Positions 1-8,211 of a DNA stretch of 64,000 nucleotides are shown one piece after another. Under the pieces are notes generated by a model, which was not told the DNA's origin, did not search any database, and was given only the letters and a program-made list of their open reading frames with translations. Origin of the DNA: SG8-4 sp964598225. GTDB taxonomy: Bacteria > Planctomycetota > Phycisphaerae > Sedimentisphaerales > Anaerobacaceae. The position numbers and the translations under genes are program-made. Every line of letters starts with the position of its first letter. The first letter of the stretch is position 1. The stretch covers positions 20,180 to 84,179 of the forward strand of contig CAZRBG010000019.1 in NCBI GenBank assembly GCA_964598225.1, read 5' to 3'.

Positions 1-816
1 TTCACCCTTTTGTTTGCTAATACTAATAAAACTTGACAATATCCTCCGTGGTGATCTTCTCCGCAGTCAGAGTATCGACTTATTCGATACGTGACTTAAA
101 CGCACTACTGCTATTTTGTGAACTTGAAACCCTCCCAATAAATTACCTCAATACTGTTCTGACGATTACGTCACCGATATGCTTAATTTACTGACCATAC
201 ACTCAAAATATAGAAAACAAATTTTTCCGTGCCAAACTGGAGAATATGGAAATTTCCACAAAAATAAAGATACGTTAGATGCGGAATTATGCGAATACAA
301 TCTGATTATAACGATTGAATCGTTTATGGTGGCGAGGGCGTCCCGCCCTTGTACGGCAGCGAGCTTATCAGCGTGCTTCTCATACCGTGGACAGGATTGT
401 CATTCCTGCGAAGGCAGGAATCCAATCTTTTATTATCGTCCCAAAGGTTACGGGCAAAAGAGATTCCATGGATTTATCGCTTTGAGGCAACAGCATGTTG
501 CGGTATTCTGACCAGAGCCCTGCTGGAGGATAGGGCAACGCTGGGAAGCGACCCGAGCGTCACCAAGGCGGCATACAGCATGTGGACGGTAACTTCTTTG
601 TTGCCGCCCATTTATGATTATGCTGGAGCCTGTAATGCGATAAATCCAAAAATACGTTAAAGCCCGTTGACACATTGACCGGATTAATCTTTTGCCCATC
701 TGCTGCCACCCGGGCGCAGCGAGTCTCTCAGCCTACTTGTCATACGGCGGATAAGATTGTCATTCCCGCCTTGGCGACAATGACAGATACGGGTGCGGGA
801 GGGGAGGATGGGTTTT
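1..816. other. Intergenic stretch with dispersed repeats, no convincing gene
   Basis: I see no credible gene here. The ORFs present are short, in competing frames, and lack ribosome binding sites or recognisable motifs. The stretch holds fragments of dispersed repeats that recur elsewhere in the window: a GGCGAGGGCG-type GC-rich repeat near 331-352, the CATTCCTGCGAAGGCAGGAA hairpin at 401-420, and a diverged CATTCCCGCCTTGGCGACAA copy near 760. The first 300 bases are AT-rich and featureless to my eye. Confidence 0.6.
399..427. repeat. Dispersed hairpin repeat (CATTCCTGCGAAGGCAGGAA type)
   Basis: Short imperfect palindrome with arms TTCCTGC and GCAGGAA around a GAAG centre. Close relatives lie at 14714-14740 and 51769-51794. 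This motif is widespread in intergenic DNA of many bacterial genomes; its function is unknown. Confidence 0.7.
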
Positions 817-1263
817 TTATACGTAACCCGGTGCGTTCTCGATTTGTATCGTTCTTTTTGTCTCGCTTGCGTGTTCGAGCGATATTCTGATATAATCGAT
901 ACCCTTTAAGGCTGACTCGATCTTATCGGCCCACTCGATAAGAACCACGGAATCCGGACGGCAGTAATCGTCGAATCCCAGCATCTCGAACTCCGCTATA
1001 GAATCCAGCCGGTAGGCGTCTATATGAAAAATATCCAGCCGACCCGAATATTCGTTGACTATTACAAAAGTAGGACTATTGACATTGGTCGGGTTCTCGG
1101 CACCGGCGCCGGCGGCTATACCTTTAATCAGGTGCGTCTTGCCGCTGCCCAACGGCCCGCAGACGGCGATAACCTCCCCGCCCCGGAGTTTCGCCCCGAG
1201 TTTTTGGCCGAACTCTAAGGTTTCCTGCGGTGAATTTAGAATATCGGAAAAATCTGCATTCAC
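817..1263 (-). CDS. tsaE: tRNA threonylcarbamoyladenosine biosynthesis ATPase TsaE
   Basis: TsaE is the P-loop ATPase that works with TsaB and TsaD to make the t6A modification at position 37 of ANN-decoding tRNAs in the cytoplasm. The 148-residue length is normal for the family. Visible motifs are the Walker A GPLGSGKT (about residues 36-43), the NSPTFVIVNEY segment, FHIDAYRL (the H-x-D-x-Y-R family motif) and the late VVLIEWADKI strand. The in-frame start is a GTG at 1263; the ATG a few bases downstream is out of frame. No strong Shine-Dalgarno sequence is seen. It is the last gene of a minus-strand run (argH, thiL, PL11 lyase, tsaE). In many bacteria tsaE lies near thiL, so the lyase between them looks like a later arrival. 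The final residues diverge from the family, which is common for TsaE tails. Confidence 0.93.
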   Translation of the reverse strand: MNADFSDILNSPQETLEFGQKLGAKLRGGEVIAVCGPLGSGKTHLIKGIAAGAGAENPTNVNSPTFVIVNEYSGRLDIFHIDAYRLDSIAEFEMLGFDDYCRPDSVVLIEWADKIESALKGIDYIRISLEHASETKRTIQIENAPGYV

Positions 1264-1293
1264 GAGTTCAATTGTCCCGTTTTTAATGACGCC

Positions 1294-1346
1294 GTTCGTA
1301 GTGTGCCCGTAAGGGCATTGAAACGCCTCACGGCGTCACTACGAAC
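1294..1346. repeat. Hairpin repeat with GTTCGTAGTG/CACTACGAAC ends
   Basis: Inverted repeat with 10-base arms, GTTCGTAGTG (1294-1303) and CACTACGAAC (1337-1346), around an inner GCCCGTAAGGGC hairpin. It lies between tsaE and the PL11 lyase gene. Related pieces (CGTAGTGTGCTCGT, ACGGCGTCACTACGAAC) occur at 28138-28210 and 28443-28467, so this is a dispersed family. It may fold in the transcript between the two genes. Confidence 0.7.
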
Positions 1347-1361
1347 CAGTGTTATCATTCA

Positions 1362-3035
1362 TCATTTCCCAAGTTGTGCCGGGTAATAATAGCCCATCGT
1401 CTGAGCTACTACTCCCATTCGATACTGGTGGTCCTGCATCAGGCAGACTCGCCGGTCCGAAGCGGGTATAGTGGTGCTATAAATACGCAGCTCACCCTTC
1501 AAAGCTGTTATCGCTTCTTCACGGTAATCGCCCAGGCAGTCAACAACGGCGATCAGTTTGCCTTCGAGGCGCCGGGTCGGCTCGCCGCCCCAGTCGCGAA
1601 TCGCGCCGGAGATGATAACCTCCTTCTGAGGATCGTCGTCCCACCATAGAGCGCGTGGACTGAGCGTGCCGGTCTCGTGGAATTCGAGCAGTTTTCCCTT
1701 GGCGCTGTAGAGCCATCTTTTCTTATAGTCCCTTTCGCCGGCGTAGACCTCCATGCCCGGCGGATCGGCCAGCACGTCTGCGGCCATCCCCTGGCTGTGA
1801 ACATGCCGCGTCGGCTCCTTGTGCGCCCAGAGCTTGCGGCCGGTCTTTGCGTCCACTACGCAGATTGCATCGGTCTTCTGCCGGGGCTCGATCCCGTAGA
1901 ACATCTCCAGTCCCGGATTATCCGGGTCGATATCGGCGACGTACATGGCGTCGGGATGCCCCATTTCGAGTGACCAAAGGCCTGTGCCGTTATCGTCGAT
2001 TACCGCCGCTCCCATGACCAGCTCGTCCCTGCCGTCGGCGTCCACGTCGGCTGTGGTCAATCCGTGCCCGCTTTGGCCGCTGTACCTGTCCTTCTCCTGT
2101 GTCGATTCCCAGTACCAAATCTGATTGAAATCCTTGTCCAGCGCCTGCATCTTGATGAGATTGTAAGTGCCCCGCTGGATTATCAGAGACGGCTTCTTGC
2201 CGTCGAGATATGCCACGGTCAGGAAGTTTCGGCAGTAATAGTTGTACTTTCTGAAACCTTCCCGGCTGGGCCAGTCGGTTTTGGTGAGAACTTTGCCGGT
2301 CTCCCCGTCGAGCTTTATCAGATACTCCGGGCCCGTCTGGACCAGCCCTTTCTCGTCGCGCGGGTCGCCCTCACCGGCCTTGCAGTAGACCTCGGCCTTG
2401 CCGTCGCCGTCAACGTCGTAAACGATCCACGGCGAATACCATATCCCCGCCTCGATAGACCAGCCCATGTCGTGCCGCCACATCATCGTGCCGTCCAGAC
2501 GATACGCCTCGATCTTGTATGTCGTAGTGCTCTTTTTCCAATACCCCGGGTGCTGATAAGGGTCGGTATTGAAATTCGGCTGCTTGATAACGTACTCATA
2601 CGTGCCGTCGCCATCCAGATCGCCGATGCCAACCTTCTGAAAATCGTAATCGCCATCCAGCGGAATGCTGACGTAAGGCTTGGGTTTGCCGGAGAGATTG
2701 ACCGCGACATTTCCGATCGCAGGATACACGCCCGGCACATCACCGGCCCGGCGCACGTAAAGGTTGTAGGCAAATTTTTCGTCAGGCGGATTTTCATCCA
2801 CGAAGTTGGTGCTGTTTGCTATCAGTTCGGTATCAAGGTCGCCCGGCTGGGTGCCTGCACGTCTGAGCCAGAACACGCTGTCCGCCGGGTCGCTTTCGAG
2901 CAAACGCCAACTGACAAAGACCGAGCCGTCCTCCCGTTCCCGAGCCACCAATCCCCGACCAAGCTTCTCTCCGGCGTTTGCAGCCGCTAAAAAGCCGAGA
3001 AGCATCATTCCCGCGACATAAAATCTCATTCTCAT
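1362..3035 (-). CDS. Secreted rhamnogalacturonan lyase, polysaccharide lyase family 11
   Basis: PL11 enzymes cleave the alternating rhamnose-galacturonate backbone of pectin (rhamnogalacturonan I) by beta-elimination. The 557-residue product starts with a 21-residue signal peptide (MRMRFYVAGM, cut after AANA), so it should act outside the cytoplasm. Next comes a short N-terminal beta domain containing VFVSWRLLESDPADSVFWLRR, the characteristic PL11 opening, followed by the propeller domain. Calcium-binding FG-GAP-type loops are visible: DLDGDGTYE, DVDGDGKAE and DVDADGRDE. I chose the ATG at 3035 over a TTG at 3050 because GGAGG sits 8 bases upstream of the ATG. The gene lies between thiL and tsaE with dispersed repeats on both sides, which suggests insertion into an older gene pair. 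Family assignment is by recall of PL11 motifs; the substrate is inferred from the family. Confidence 0.87.
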   Translation of the reverse strand: MRMRFYVAGMMLLGFLAAANAGEKLGRGLVAREREDGSVFVSWRLLESDPADSVFWLRRAGTQPGDLDTELIANSTNFVDENPPDEKFAYNLYVRRAGDVPGVYPAIGNVAVNLSGKPKPYVSIPLDGDYDFQKVGIGDLDGDGTYEYVIKQPNFNTDPYQHPGYWKKSTTTYKIEAYRLDGTMMWRHDMGWSIEAGIWYSPWIVYDVDGDGKAEVYCKAGEGDPRDEKGLVQTGPEYLIKLDGETGKVLTKTDWPSREGFRKYNYYCRNFLTVAYLDGKKPSLIIQRGTYNLIKMQALDKDFNQIWYWESTQEKDRYSGQSGHGLTTADVDADGRDELVMGAAVIDDNGTGLWSLEMGHPDAMYVADIDPDNPGLEMFYGIEPRQKTDAICVVDAKTGRKLWAHKEPTRHVHSQGMAADVLADPPGMEVYAGERDYKKRWLYSAKGKLLEFHETGTLSPRALWWDDDPQKEVIISGAIRDWGGEPTRRLEGKLIAVVDCLGDYREEAITALKGELRIYSTTIPASDRRVCLMQDHQYRMGVVAQTMGYYYPAQLGK

Positions 3036-3074
3036 AGTCCAGACCTCCAAAATAGCATACTGTCATAATAAATA

Positions 3075-3165
3075 TTGTGAGAATGTCGCTGCGAGGAGCG
3101 CAGCGACGAAGCATTCTCAACCCCAGGAGTGTGAGATTGCTTCGCTCCGCCTGCAATGACAATTT
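3075..3165. repeat. Dispersed repeat containing CGCTGCGAGGAGCGCAGCG
   Basis: The stretch between thiL and the PL11 gene holds the palindromic core CGCTGCGAGGAGCGCAGCG (about 3085-3103), then GAAGCATTCTC and a second half AGATTGCTTCGCTCC...CAATGACAATT. This resembles the GAGGAGCGAAGCGACGAAGCAATCTC class of intergenic repeats seen in many Gram-negative genomes. Confidence 0.6.
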
Positions 3166-3194
3166 CCCAAATTTATCTTTGACGTAACAATAGT

Positions 3195-4115
3195 TCAATT
3201 CCTTAAATGCTCGTAACCCCCGGGTTCCAAATCTTCAAGCTTGCCGTCTGTCGTTCTTATCTGCATCTTTCCGGTATCCGTAATGTTGCCGATCCGCGTA
3301 ACAGGAGCCGGCCCATTCCAGTTGTCCCACAGTACCTCATAATTTCCTTGCGATACAGTGAAAAGCAGTTCAAAATCTTCGCCGTCGTTCAATGCCGCTT
3401 GCAGCGGTTCGGCACTTTTTCCGGCCGCGTCTGAAATCGGAATCTTTTCTGCATTTATTATAGCTCCCGTGCCGCTTGCTTTGCAGATGCGATTCAAATC
3501 CGTGCTGAGCCCATCGCTTATGTCGATCATAGCGTTGATTTTGACCATATCGGCGAGTTTCAGCGCCTCGGCTATTCTTGGCTCGAATTCCAGGTGTTTT
3601 CCCAAACCCGATCCGCCCAGTGATCCCGTTACGCAGATACAGTCGCCGATCTTTGCGCCCGATCTGGCTACAGGCTCGTTTTCCGTCGTTTTGCTGAGCA
3701 TTGCGACGCTGATTGCAAACGCATTGTCGCTTTTCCAGGTCGTAATGTCGCCGCCAATCAGAGCGCAGTCGTACTTTTCCCCTGCCCGGCTAATCCCGGC
3801 GTGAAGCTGTTTCAATTGTTTTTGTCCGAAACCTGCCGGCAGGGCGACGGAAACCACCGAGGCAACGGGAATCGTGGCCATCGCGGCACAATCGCTGAGG
3901 CTGGCGGCCATTGCCTTGTAGCCAACCTGTTCGAGAGTGGCTTGTTTCAGGTCGAAATGAACGCCGTCCAGGAGCATATCGGTGGTGATTAGCACCGATT
4001 TGTCGCCGATTCGGACCTGCGCCATGTCGTCGCCGATGCCGATCGGGAAATCGGCGTTCGACAATTTGCTCTGCCGGGCGAACCATGCCGTTATTTCGTC
4101 TTCGCCGGCGCTCAT
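3195..4115 (-). CDS. thiL: Thiamine-monophosphate kinase ThiL
   Basis: ThiL phosphorylates thiamine monophosphate to thiamine pyrophosphate with ATP, the last step of cofactor synthesis. The 306-residue protein has the expected PurM-like fold signatures: IGIGDDMAQV near residue 25, TTDMLLDGVHF (the family TTDxLVEGVHF motif), ALIGGDITTWKSD (GGDTT variant), MIDISDGLSTDL and NDGEDFELLF. Length and motif order are normal. Its start codon overlaps the end of argH by four bases, so the two are almost certainly cotranscribed and translationally coupled. The neighbouring tsaE fits a housekeeping cluster, interrupted by the PL11 lyase gene. Confidence 0.95.
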   Translation of the reverse strand: MSAGEDEITAWFARQSKLSNADFPIGIGDDMAQVRIGDKSVLITTDMLLDGVHFDLKQATLEQVGYKAMAASLSDCAAMATIPVASVVSVALPAGFGQKQLKQLHAGISRAGEKYDCALIGGDITTWKSDNAFAISVAMLSKTTENEPVARSGAKIGDCICVTGSLGGSGLGKHLEFEPRIAEALKLADMVKINAMIDISDGLSTDLNRICKASGTGAIINAEKIPISDAAGKSAEPLQAALNDGEDFELLFTVSQGNYEVLWDNWNGPAPVTRIGNITDTGKMQIRTTDGKLEDLEPGGYEHLRN

Positions 4116-5500
4116 CGCTGGCCCAACTGCTCTTTCCAGGCTTCAACCTGAGCCTTTGTCTGCTTGGGGCCGGCGGAACCTTCGGTGAGATACTTGCCTG
4201 CGACGTTCGAGGCCCCCAGATGCTTGTAGACGTCTTTCTTGATCGAAGCACATTGGTTGCGAAATTCCTTCAAATCAAGGTCGGCCGGCTTCTTTCCCTG
4301 CTTTTCACAGTCGGTCACGAGTGCCCCGACGATGCCGTGTGCTTCGCGGAAGGGGATGCCTTTGCCCACGAGATACTCGGCCAGGGCTGTCGCGTCGAGA
4401 AAACCTTCGTCGAGGCCGGCGGCGATTCTTTTCGTATTGAATTCCGTGTGTGAAACCACAGCACGCGCCACATCCAGGCAGGCACCCACAGTATCGTCGG
4501 CTGAGAATACGTGTACCTTGTCCTCCTGCATGTCGCGGTTATATCCCGAGGGCTGGCCCTTCAGGACCGTCAACATACCCATCAGCGAGCCGTAAACCCG
4601 GCCGGTCTTGCCGCGAATCAGCTCCAGCACGTCGGGATTTCGCTTCTGCGGCATCATGCTCGACGAAGTGCAATATGCATCGTCGATCCTGATGAATCCG
4701 AATTCATTGGAAGAGTAAAGTATCCAGTCCTCCGCCAGTCGCGACAGATGCGTTGCGATCATCGCGCAGTTGAAAATAAACTCGGCACAGAAATCCCTGT
4801 CGCTGACCGCGTCGATGCTGTTTTGGCTGATAGCGAAGAATCCCAACTGACCGGCGGTGCTTTCTCTGTCCAGAGGCAGGGTGGAGCCCGCTATGGCGCC
4901 GCTGCCCAGGGGCGATACATTGAGCAGCTCGCGGCAATTCCCCAGCCGCACAAAGTCGCGCTCGAATTGATCGACAAAACTCAAAAGATAGGCCGCTATA
5001 ACAATCGGCTGGGCACGCTGAAGATGGGTATAGGCGGGCATAATGTCTTTCGTATGCTTGCCCGCCAGCTTTACCAGGGCCTTCTGGAGCAGCGTGATCT
5101 TGGCCTGGACGATTTCTATCCGATCCCGCATCCAGAGTCTGACGTCGGTTGCCACCTGGTCGTTGCGGCTTCTGCCGGTATGGAGCTTTTTGCCCGCATC
5201 GCCGATTTTAGCCACAAGTGCGGCCTCGACGGCCATGTGAATGTCTTCGTATTCATTCTTAAACTCGAATCGTCCGCTCGCGATCTCTTCGCCGATCTCG
5301 ATCAGGCCGCTTTTTATCTGCTTCAGCTCGTTCTTGGTGATCAGCCTGCGTTCGGCCAGCATCTGCGCGTGAGCGATCGAGCCGACGATATCGTACTTAT
5401 ACAGACGTTTGTCTATCGACAGCGACTCGACGAAATCTACCATTATTTCGTCGGGTTCGCCGGCTAAGCGCTTTTCCCAGCTTTTTTCTGCTTTTGCCAT
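4112..5500 (-). CDS. argH: Argininosuccinate lyase
   Basis: ArgH splits argininosuccinate into arginine and fumarate, the last step of arginine synthesis. The 462-residue protein belongs to the fumarase/aspartase superfamily. The family signature is present as SSSMMPQKRNPD (GSSxMPxKxN loop with the catalytic serine), along with HTGRSRNDQVATDVRLW, PAYTHLQRAQPI and SPLGSGAIAGSTLPLDRE. Length is typical. It is the first gene of a minus-strand unit, with thiL overlapping its last four bases. A MITE-like element sits upstream at 5583-5725, between argH and the divergent rhodanese gene, so the promoter region may have been altered by that insertion. Nothing looks damaged in the coding sequence. Confidence 0.97.
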   Translation of the reverse strand: MAKAEKSWEKRLAGEPDEIMVDFVESLSIDKRLYKYDIVGSIAHAQMLAERRLITKNELKQIKSGLIEIGEEIASGRFEFKNEYEDIHMAVEAALVAKIGDAGKKLHTGRSRNDQVATDVRLWMRDRIEIVQAKITLLQKALVKLAGKHTKDIMPAYTHLQRAQPIVIAAYLLSFVDQFERDFVRLGNCRELLNVSPLGSGAIAGSTLPLDRESTAGQLGFFAISQNSIDAVSDRDFCAEFIFNCAMIATHLSRLAEDWILYSSNEFGFIRIDDAYCTSSSMMPQKRNPDVLELIRGKTGRVYGSLMGMLTVLKGQPSGYNRDMQEDKVHVFSADDTVGACLDVARAVVSHTEFNTKRIAAGLDEGFLDATALAEYLVGKGIPFREAHGIVGALVTDCEKQGKKPADLDLKEFRNQCASIKKDVYKHLGASNVAGKYLTEGSAGPKQTKAQVEAWKEQLGQR

Positions 5501-5904
5501 TGCTGATGCTCCGTGAACAGGCGGCTTTTTGCGAAATATTACGATTGTCAGCGTCCAATGTCAAGCGCACACGATTCTAAAGCAGGGCTATCGCATGAAA
5601 AAAATAACCGTACTTCTAAGCCTGGGAAGCCACATTCTTCAACTCTAAAATAAACGATGAAAATGTCCTTGTTAGTGTTTCTGGCCAAATAATGCATATT
5701 AGCCGAATTTCATGCGATAGCCCTGGATTCTAAAGCAGAGTGAAATTGGTCGATTTTCTGCAAAACCTTGACGGCAAAGGTTCGTATAGGAACGAATGGG
5801 TTTGATGAAGAAGTGCTATCTCATTAGTAGTCCGAAAAAGGGCGATAATGGGGGCGATCAACCTGTGTAACATGACCGATCCGACTTTTCGAAAGGAGAA
5901 GGAC
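5501..5904. other. Divergent intergenic region argH / rhodanese
   Basis: About 400 bases with no gene. Most of the centre is a MITE-like element (5583-5725) with a 10-base target duplication. The 5740-5904 part holds the upstream region of the rhodanese gene, including a Shine-Dalgarno AAAGGAGAA at about 5892-5900. I cannot place a confident promoter. Confidence 0.5.
5573..5735. mobile_element. MITE-like element with 18-bp perfect terminal inverted repeats
   Basis: The left terminus CAGGGCTATCGCATGAAA (5583-5600) is the exact reverse complement of TTTCATGCGATAGCCCTG (5708-5725). The 143-bp element is bounded on each side by the direct repeat GATTCTAAAG (5573-5582 and 5726-5735), as expected for a target-site duplication. 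The interior is AT-rich, non-palindromic and non-coding, so the element would depend on a transposase encoded elsewhere. A duplication of about 10 bp would fit IS4-like or ISAs1-like transposases; that part is inference. Confidence 0.85.
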
Positions 5905-6267
5905 ATGGCACTTGTGGATACTAAGAAAGTACTTGGAAATTTCGATGCGGACCTCGATATGATCATGAGCCCGCTTGATGTATACGAGAAAATGCGAAAT
6001 AACGAGGATATCAACGTGATTGACGTTCGCGAGCCTTTTGATTTTTTCGTCGGGCACTTGCCGGGAGCGCTGAGTCTGCCCAAAAGGGCATGGACTTCGA
6101 CCTTCGGTCTGACTGAAGACAACTTGAACGTGATTTATTCGCACTCGGCTGATTGCCATCTTGCGAAGCGTGCGGCAAACTACTTTGCCGAAAATGACTT
6201 CTGTGTAACGGTGCTGGAGGGCGGATTCGAACAGTGGAAGAGGCACGGCTTGCCCGTAGTTAAATAA
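5905..6267 (+). CDS. Rhodanese-like domain protein, probable catalytic Cys replaced
   Basis: Single rhodanese domain of 120 residues. Rhodaneses carry a persulfide on an active-site cysteine in sulfur transfer. The fold is recognisable: INVIDVREPFDFFVGHLPGA (residues 36-55) is the classic first half, and VTVLEGGFEQWKRHGLPV (101-118) the classic end. The active-site strand reads NVIYSHSADCHLAKRAA. The position usually held by the catalytic cysteine is Ser79, and a cysteine appears only at position 84, where the TCxLA variant of the family has a second one. Sulfurtransferase activity is therefore doubtful, and a binding or regulatory role is possible. I start at the ATG at 5905 because AAAGGAGAAGGAC precedes it; an in-frame start 57 bases upstream lacks one. 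A clear terminator follows at 6300. Confidence 0.85.
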   Translation: MALVDTKKVLGNFDADLDMIMSPLDVYEKMRNNEDINVIDVREPFDFFVGHLPGALSLPKRAWTSTFGLTEDNLNVIYSHSADCHLAKRAANYFAENDFCVTVLEGGFEQWKRHGLPVVK

Positions 6268-6299
6268 ACAGCAGAGCATCTGAAGATGCTCCTTTCCTG

Positions 6300-6333
6300 C
6301 CGCGAGTTGCATTTCGCAACTCGCGGTTTTTTT
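6300..6333 (+). terminator. Rho-independent terminator after the rhodanese gene
   Basis: Perfect 11-bp stem CCGCGAGTTGC (6300-6310) / GCAACTCGCGG (6316-6326) with a five-base loop ATTTC, followed directly by seven T residues. It lies 33 bases after the rhodanese stop codon and separates that gene from nagA. Confidence 0.92.
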
Positions 6334-6390
6334 GTTGAGACCGCTCTTTATCTTGCAATCCAGCCGGCAGTCAATTATTGTTGTCCGCTT

Positions 6391-7554
6391 ATGACCGATA
6401 CGACGAAGAAACTGCTAATAACGAACTGCAAATCTTTCGATGCACCGCCGGCGGATGCCGCAACCGCAATCCTCGTCGAAGACGGAGTAATCGCACAGAT
6501 CGGTTCAACCGAGCCGTGCGACAATACGCTCGATGCCGAGGGCATGATAATCGCTCCCGGTTTCATTGACGTTCACATCCAGGGCGCGGGCAACGCAGAC
6601 GTGCTGGACGGGAGCGTCGAGGCCTTAAGCGCCATATCTCAAACCTGCGCCCGCTTCGGAGTAACGGGTTTTCTCGCTACAACTGTTTTCAAGCCGGAAG
6701 ACGAGAACGAGCATCTTGCCGTTGCCGCCGATTGTGTCGGGCGCGACCTTGGCGGAGCTGCCCTGCTGGGGATCCATCTGGAGGGTCCGTTCATCTCGCC
6801 CGTCAAGAGGGGTATGATCCAGCCTGATTGCATCTGTCCGCCGTCGAGAAAAGTGCTCGACGAGGTTATGGACGGCACTAAAGGGCGTCTCGATCTCATG
6901 ACGATTGCGCCCGAGCTGCCCGACTGCCTGCCGATTATTCGCTCGTTGGTGGACTCGGGAACAGTTGCAGCTTTTGCCCATTCTAACGCTACTTACGAGC
7001 AGACCGTGGCGGGTTTCGACGCTGGCATTTCTCACGTGACCCATCTGTTCAACGCCATGGCGCCATGCCACCACCGCGCTCCCGGCCCGCTGGTTGCGAT
7101 CTTTGAAAGCGACCGCATAACCGCCCAGATAATTCCCGACGGGGTTCACATACACCCGGCGGTTCTCAAGTTCGCCTTCGACATTCTCGGCCCGGAACGG
7201 GTCATACCCATCACTGATGGAATGCAGGCCATCGGCCTCGGCGACGGCAAGTTCGTCTACAATGGCGTCGAATACGAATCCAAAGACGGAACCGCCAGAT
7301 ACGCCGACGGCACCCTGATCGGCACAGCCCTGGGTATCAGCCAACTGCTAAAGAGATTCGTGACCTTCACGAATTGCCCGCTCGACGCGGCGATCCGGAC
7401 GGTCACACAAAACCCGGCAAAATTGTTGGGCCTCGAGGACAACAAAGGCGCAATTGCTGTCGGAAAAGACGCCGATCTGGTTCTGCTTGACGCCAACCTT
7501 AACGTCTGCGCGACTATCGTAGCGGGTAATGTTGTGTACAGGAAACAAATGTGA
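6391..7554 (+). CDS. nagA: N-acetylglucosamine-6-phosphate deacetylase
   Basis: NagA removes acetate from GlcNAc-6-phosphate, giving glucosamine-6-phosphate for catabolism or wall recycling. The 387-residue protein shows the amidohydrolase layout: GFIDVHIQGAGNADVLDG (first metal-binding His), LLGIHLEGPFISPVKRG (the NagA HxEGPF motif with the metal-binding Glu), AFAHSNATYEQ, HVTHLFNAMAP (the HLFNAM signature) and PITDGMQAIGL with the catalytic Asp. The start at 6391 (MTDTTKK) is chosen because upstream in-frame starts at 6286 and after would translate through the terminator hairpin. The Shine-Dalgarno sequence is weak. The stop overlaps the GTG start of the next gene by four bases, so the flavoprotein is coupled to it. 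No other amino-sugar genes are nearby. Confidence 0.94.
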   Translation: MTDTTKKLLITNCKSFDAPPADAATAILVEDGVIAQIGSTEPCDNTLDAEGMIIAPGFIDVHIQGAGNADVLDGSVEALSAISQTCARFGVTGFLATTVFKPEDENEHLAVAADCVGRDLGGAALLGIHLEGPFISPVKRGMIQPDCICPPSRKVLDEVMDGTKGRLDLMTIAPELPDCLPIIRSLVDSGTVAAFAHSNATYEQTVAGFDAGISHVTHLFNAMAPCHHRAPGPLVAIFESDRITAQIIPDGVHIHPAVLKFAFDILGPERVIPITDGMQAIGLGDGKFVYNGVEYESKDGTARYADGTLIGTALGISQLLKRFVTFTNCPLDAAIRTVTQNPAKLLGLEDNKGAIAVGKDADLVLLDANLNVCATIVAGNVVYRKQM

Positions 7555-8162
7555 AAGCTCTTGGAATCTCAACCAGCCCGAGGATCAGGGGCAACAGCGA
7601 TTTGCTTTTGCGCGAAGCCTTGCTCGGCGCCGAATCAGCCGGGGCACGGGCCGAATACGTCAATCTGCGCTCTTACAATATCGGCCCGTGCGTAGAGTGC
7701 AACGCCTGTCTCAAGACGGGGCAGTGCCGCGTCCGGGATGATTATCAGGCGTTGCTCGAGAAGATACTCGACGCCGACCGTCTTATCTTCGCTACGCCGG
7801 TGTTTTTCATGAGCGTCTGCGCACAGGCGAAGAATCTGATAGATCGCGGCCAATGTCTTTGGGCGCACAAGTACGTGCTCAAGAGAGAATCTCTCACAGC
7901 CGGGCGCGATCGTCGGGCGATGGTGATCGCGGTGGGCGGCTCGAAGAGTAAAAAGCAGTTCGAGAGCATCCGTCTGACGATGATGACGTATTTCGATGCG
8001 ATCGATATTAACTGTACGATTAATCTTTTTGTCGGCCAGATCGATGACGCGGGCGAGATAGCGAGGCATCCTTCGGCGCTTGAGAAGGCGTACGAACTCG
8101 GCAATAAGTTAGTGGGCATGGAGAAACCGCCCGAGAAGGCAATAAGCGTGGAACTGATCTGA
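7551..8162 (+). CDS. Iron-sulfur flavoprotein / NADPH-dependent FMN reductase family protein
   Basis: Flavodoxin-fold protein of 203 residues. The N-terminal KALGISTSPRIRGNSDLLL is the FMN-phosphate binding loop of the FMN-reductase family. It is followed by Cys47, Cys50, Cys53 and Cys59 (CVECNACLKTGQC), the compact Cx2Cx2Cx5C arrangement of archaeal and anaerobe iron-sulfur flavoproteins that bind a 4Fe-4S cluster. FATPVFFMSVCAQAKNLIDR is the usual second flavin-contact region. It should transfer electrons in the cytoplasm; the partner is unknown. The GTG start at 7551 overlaps the nagA stop (ATGTGA), so the two genes are translationally coupled. That pairing is not a standard one. The gene ends about 50 bases before the convergent glycosyltransferase gene. 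Confidence 0.85.
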   Translation: MKALGISTSPRIRGNSDLLLREALLGAESAGARAEYVNLRSYNIGPCVECNACLKTGQCRVRDDYQALLEKILDADRLIFATPVFFMSVCAQAKNLIDRGQCLWAHKYVLKRESLTAGRDRRAMVIAVGGSKSKKQFESIRLTMMTYFDAIDINCTINLFVGQIDDAGEIARHPSALEKAYELGNKLVGMEKPPEKAISVELI

Positions 8163-8211
8163 CAGATCCAGTCAGATTCTTAGCCGATCCTTATCTTCCA
8201 GTTCACCAGGT

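Noticed and set aside
4511..5467. 318-codon ORF antisense to argH
   Set aside because: argH is unmistakable on the other strand; the antisense product has no recognisable motif.
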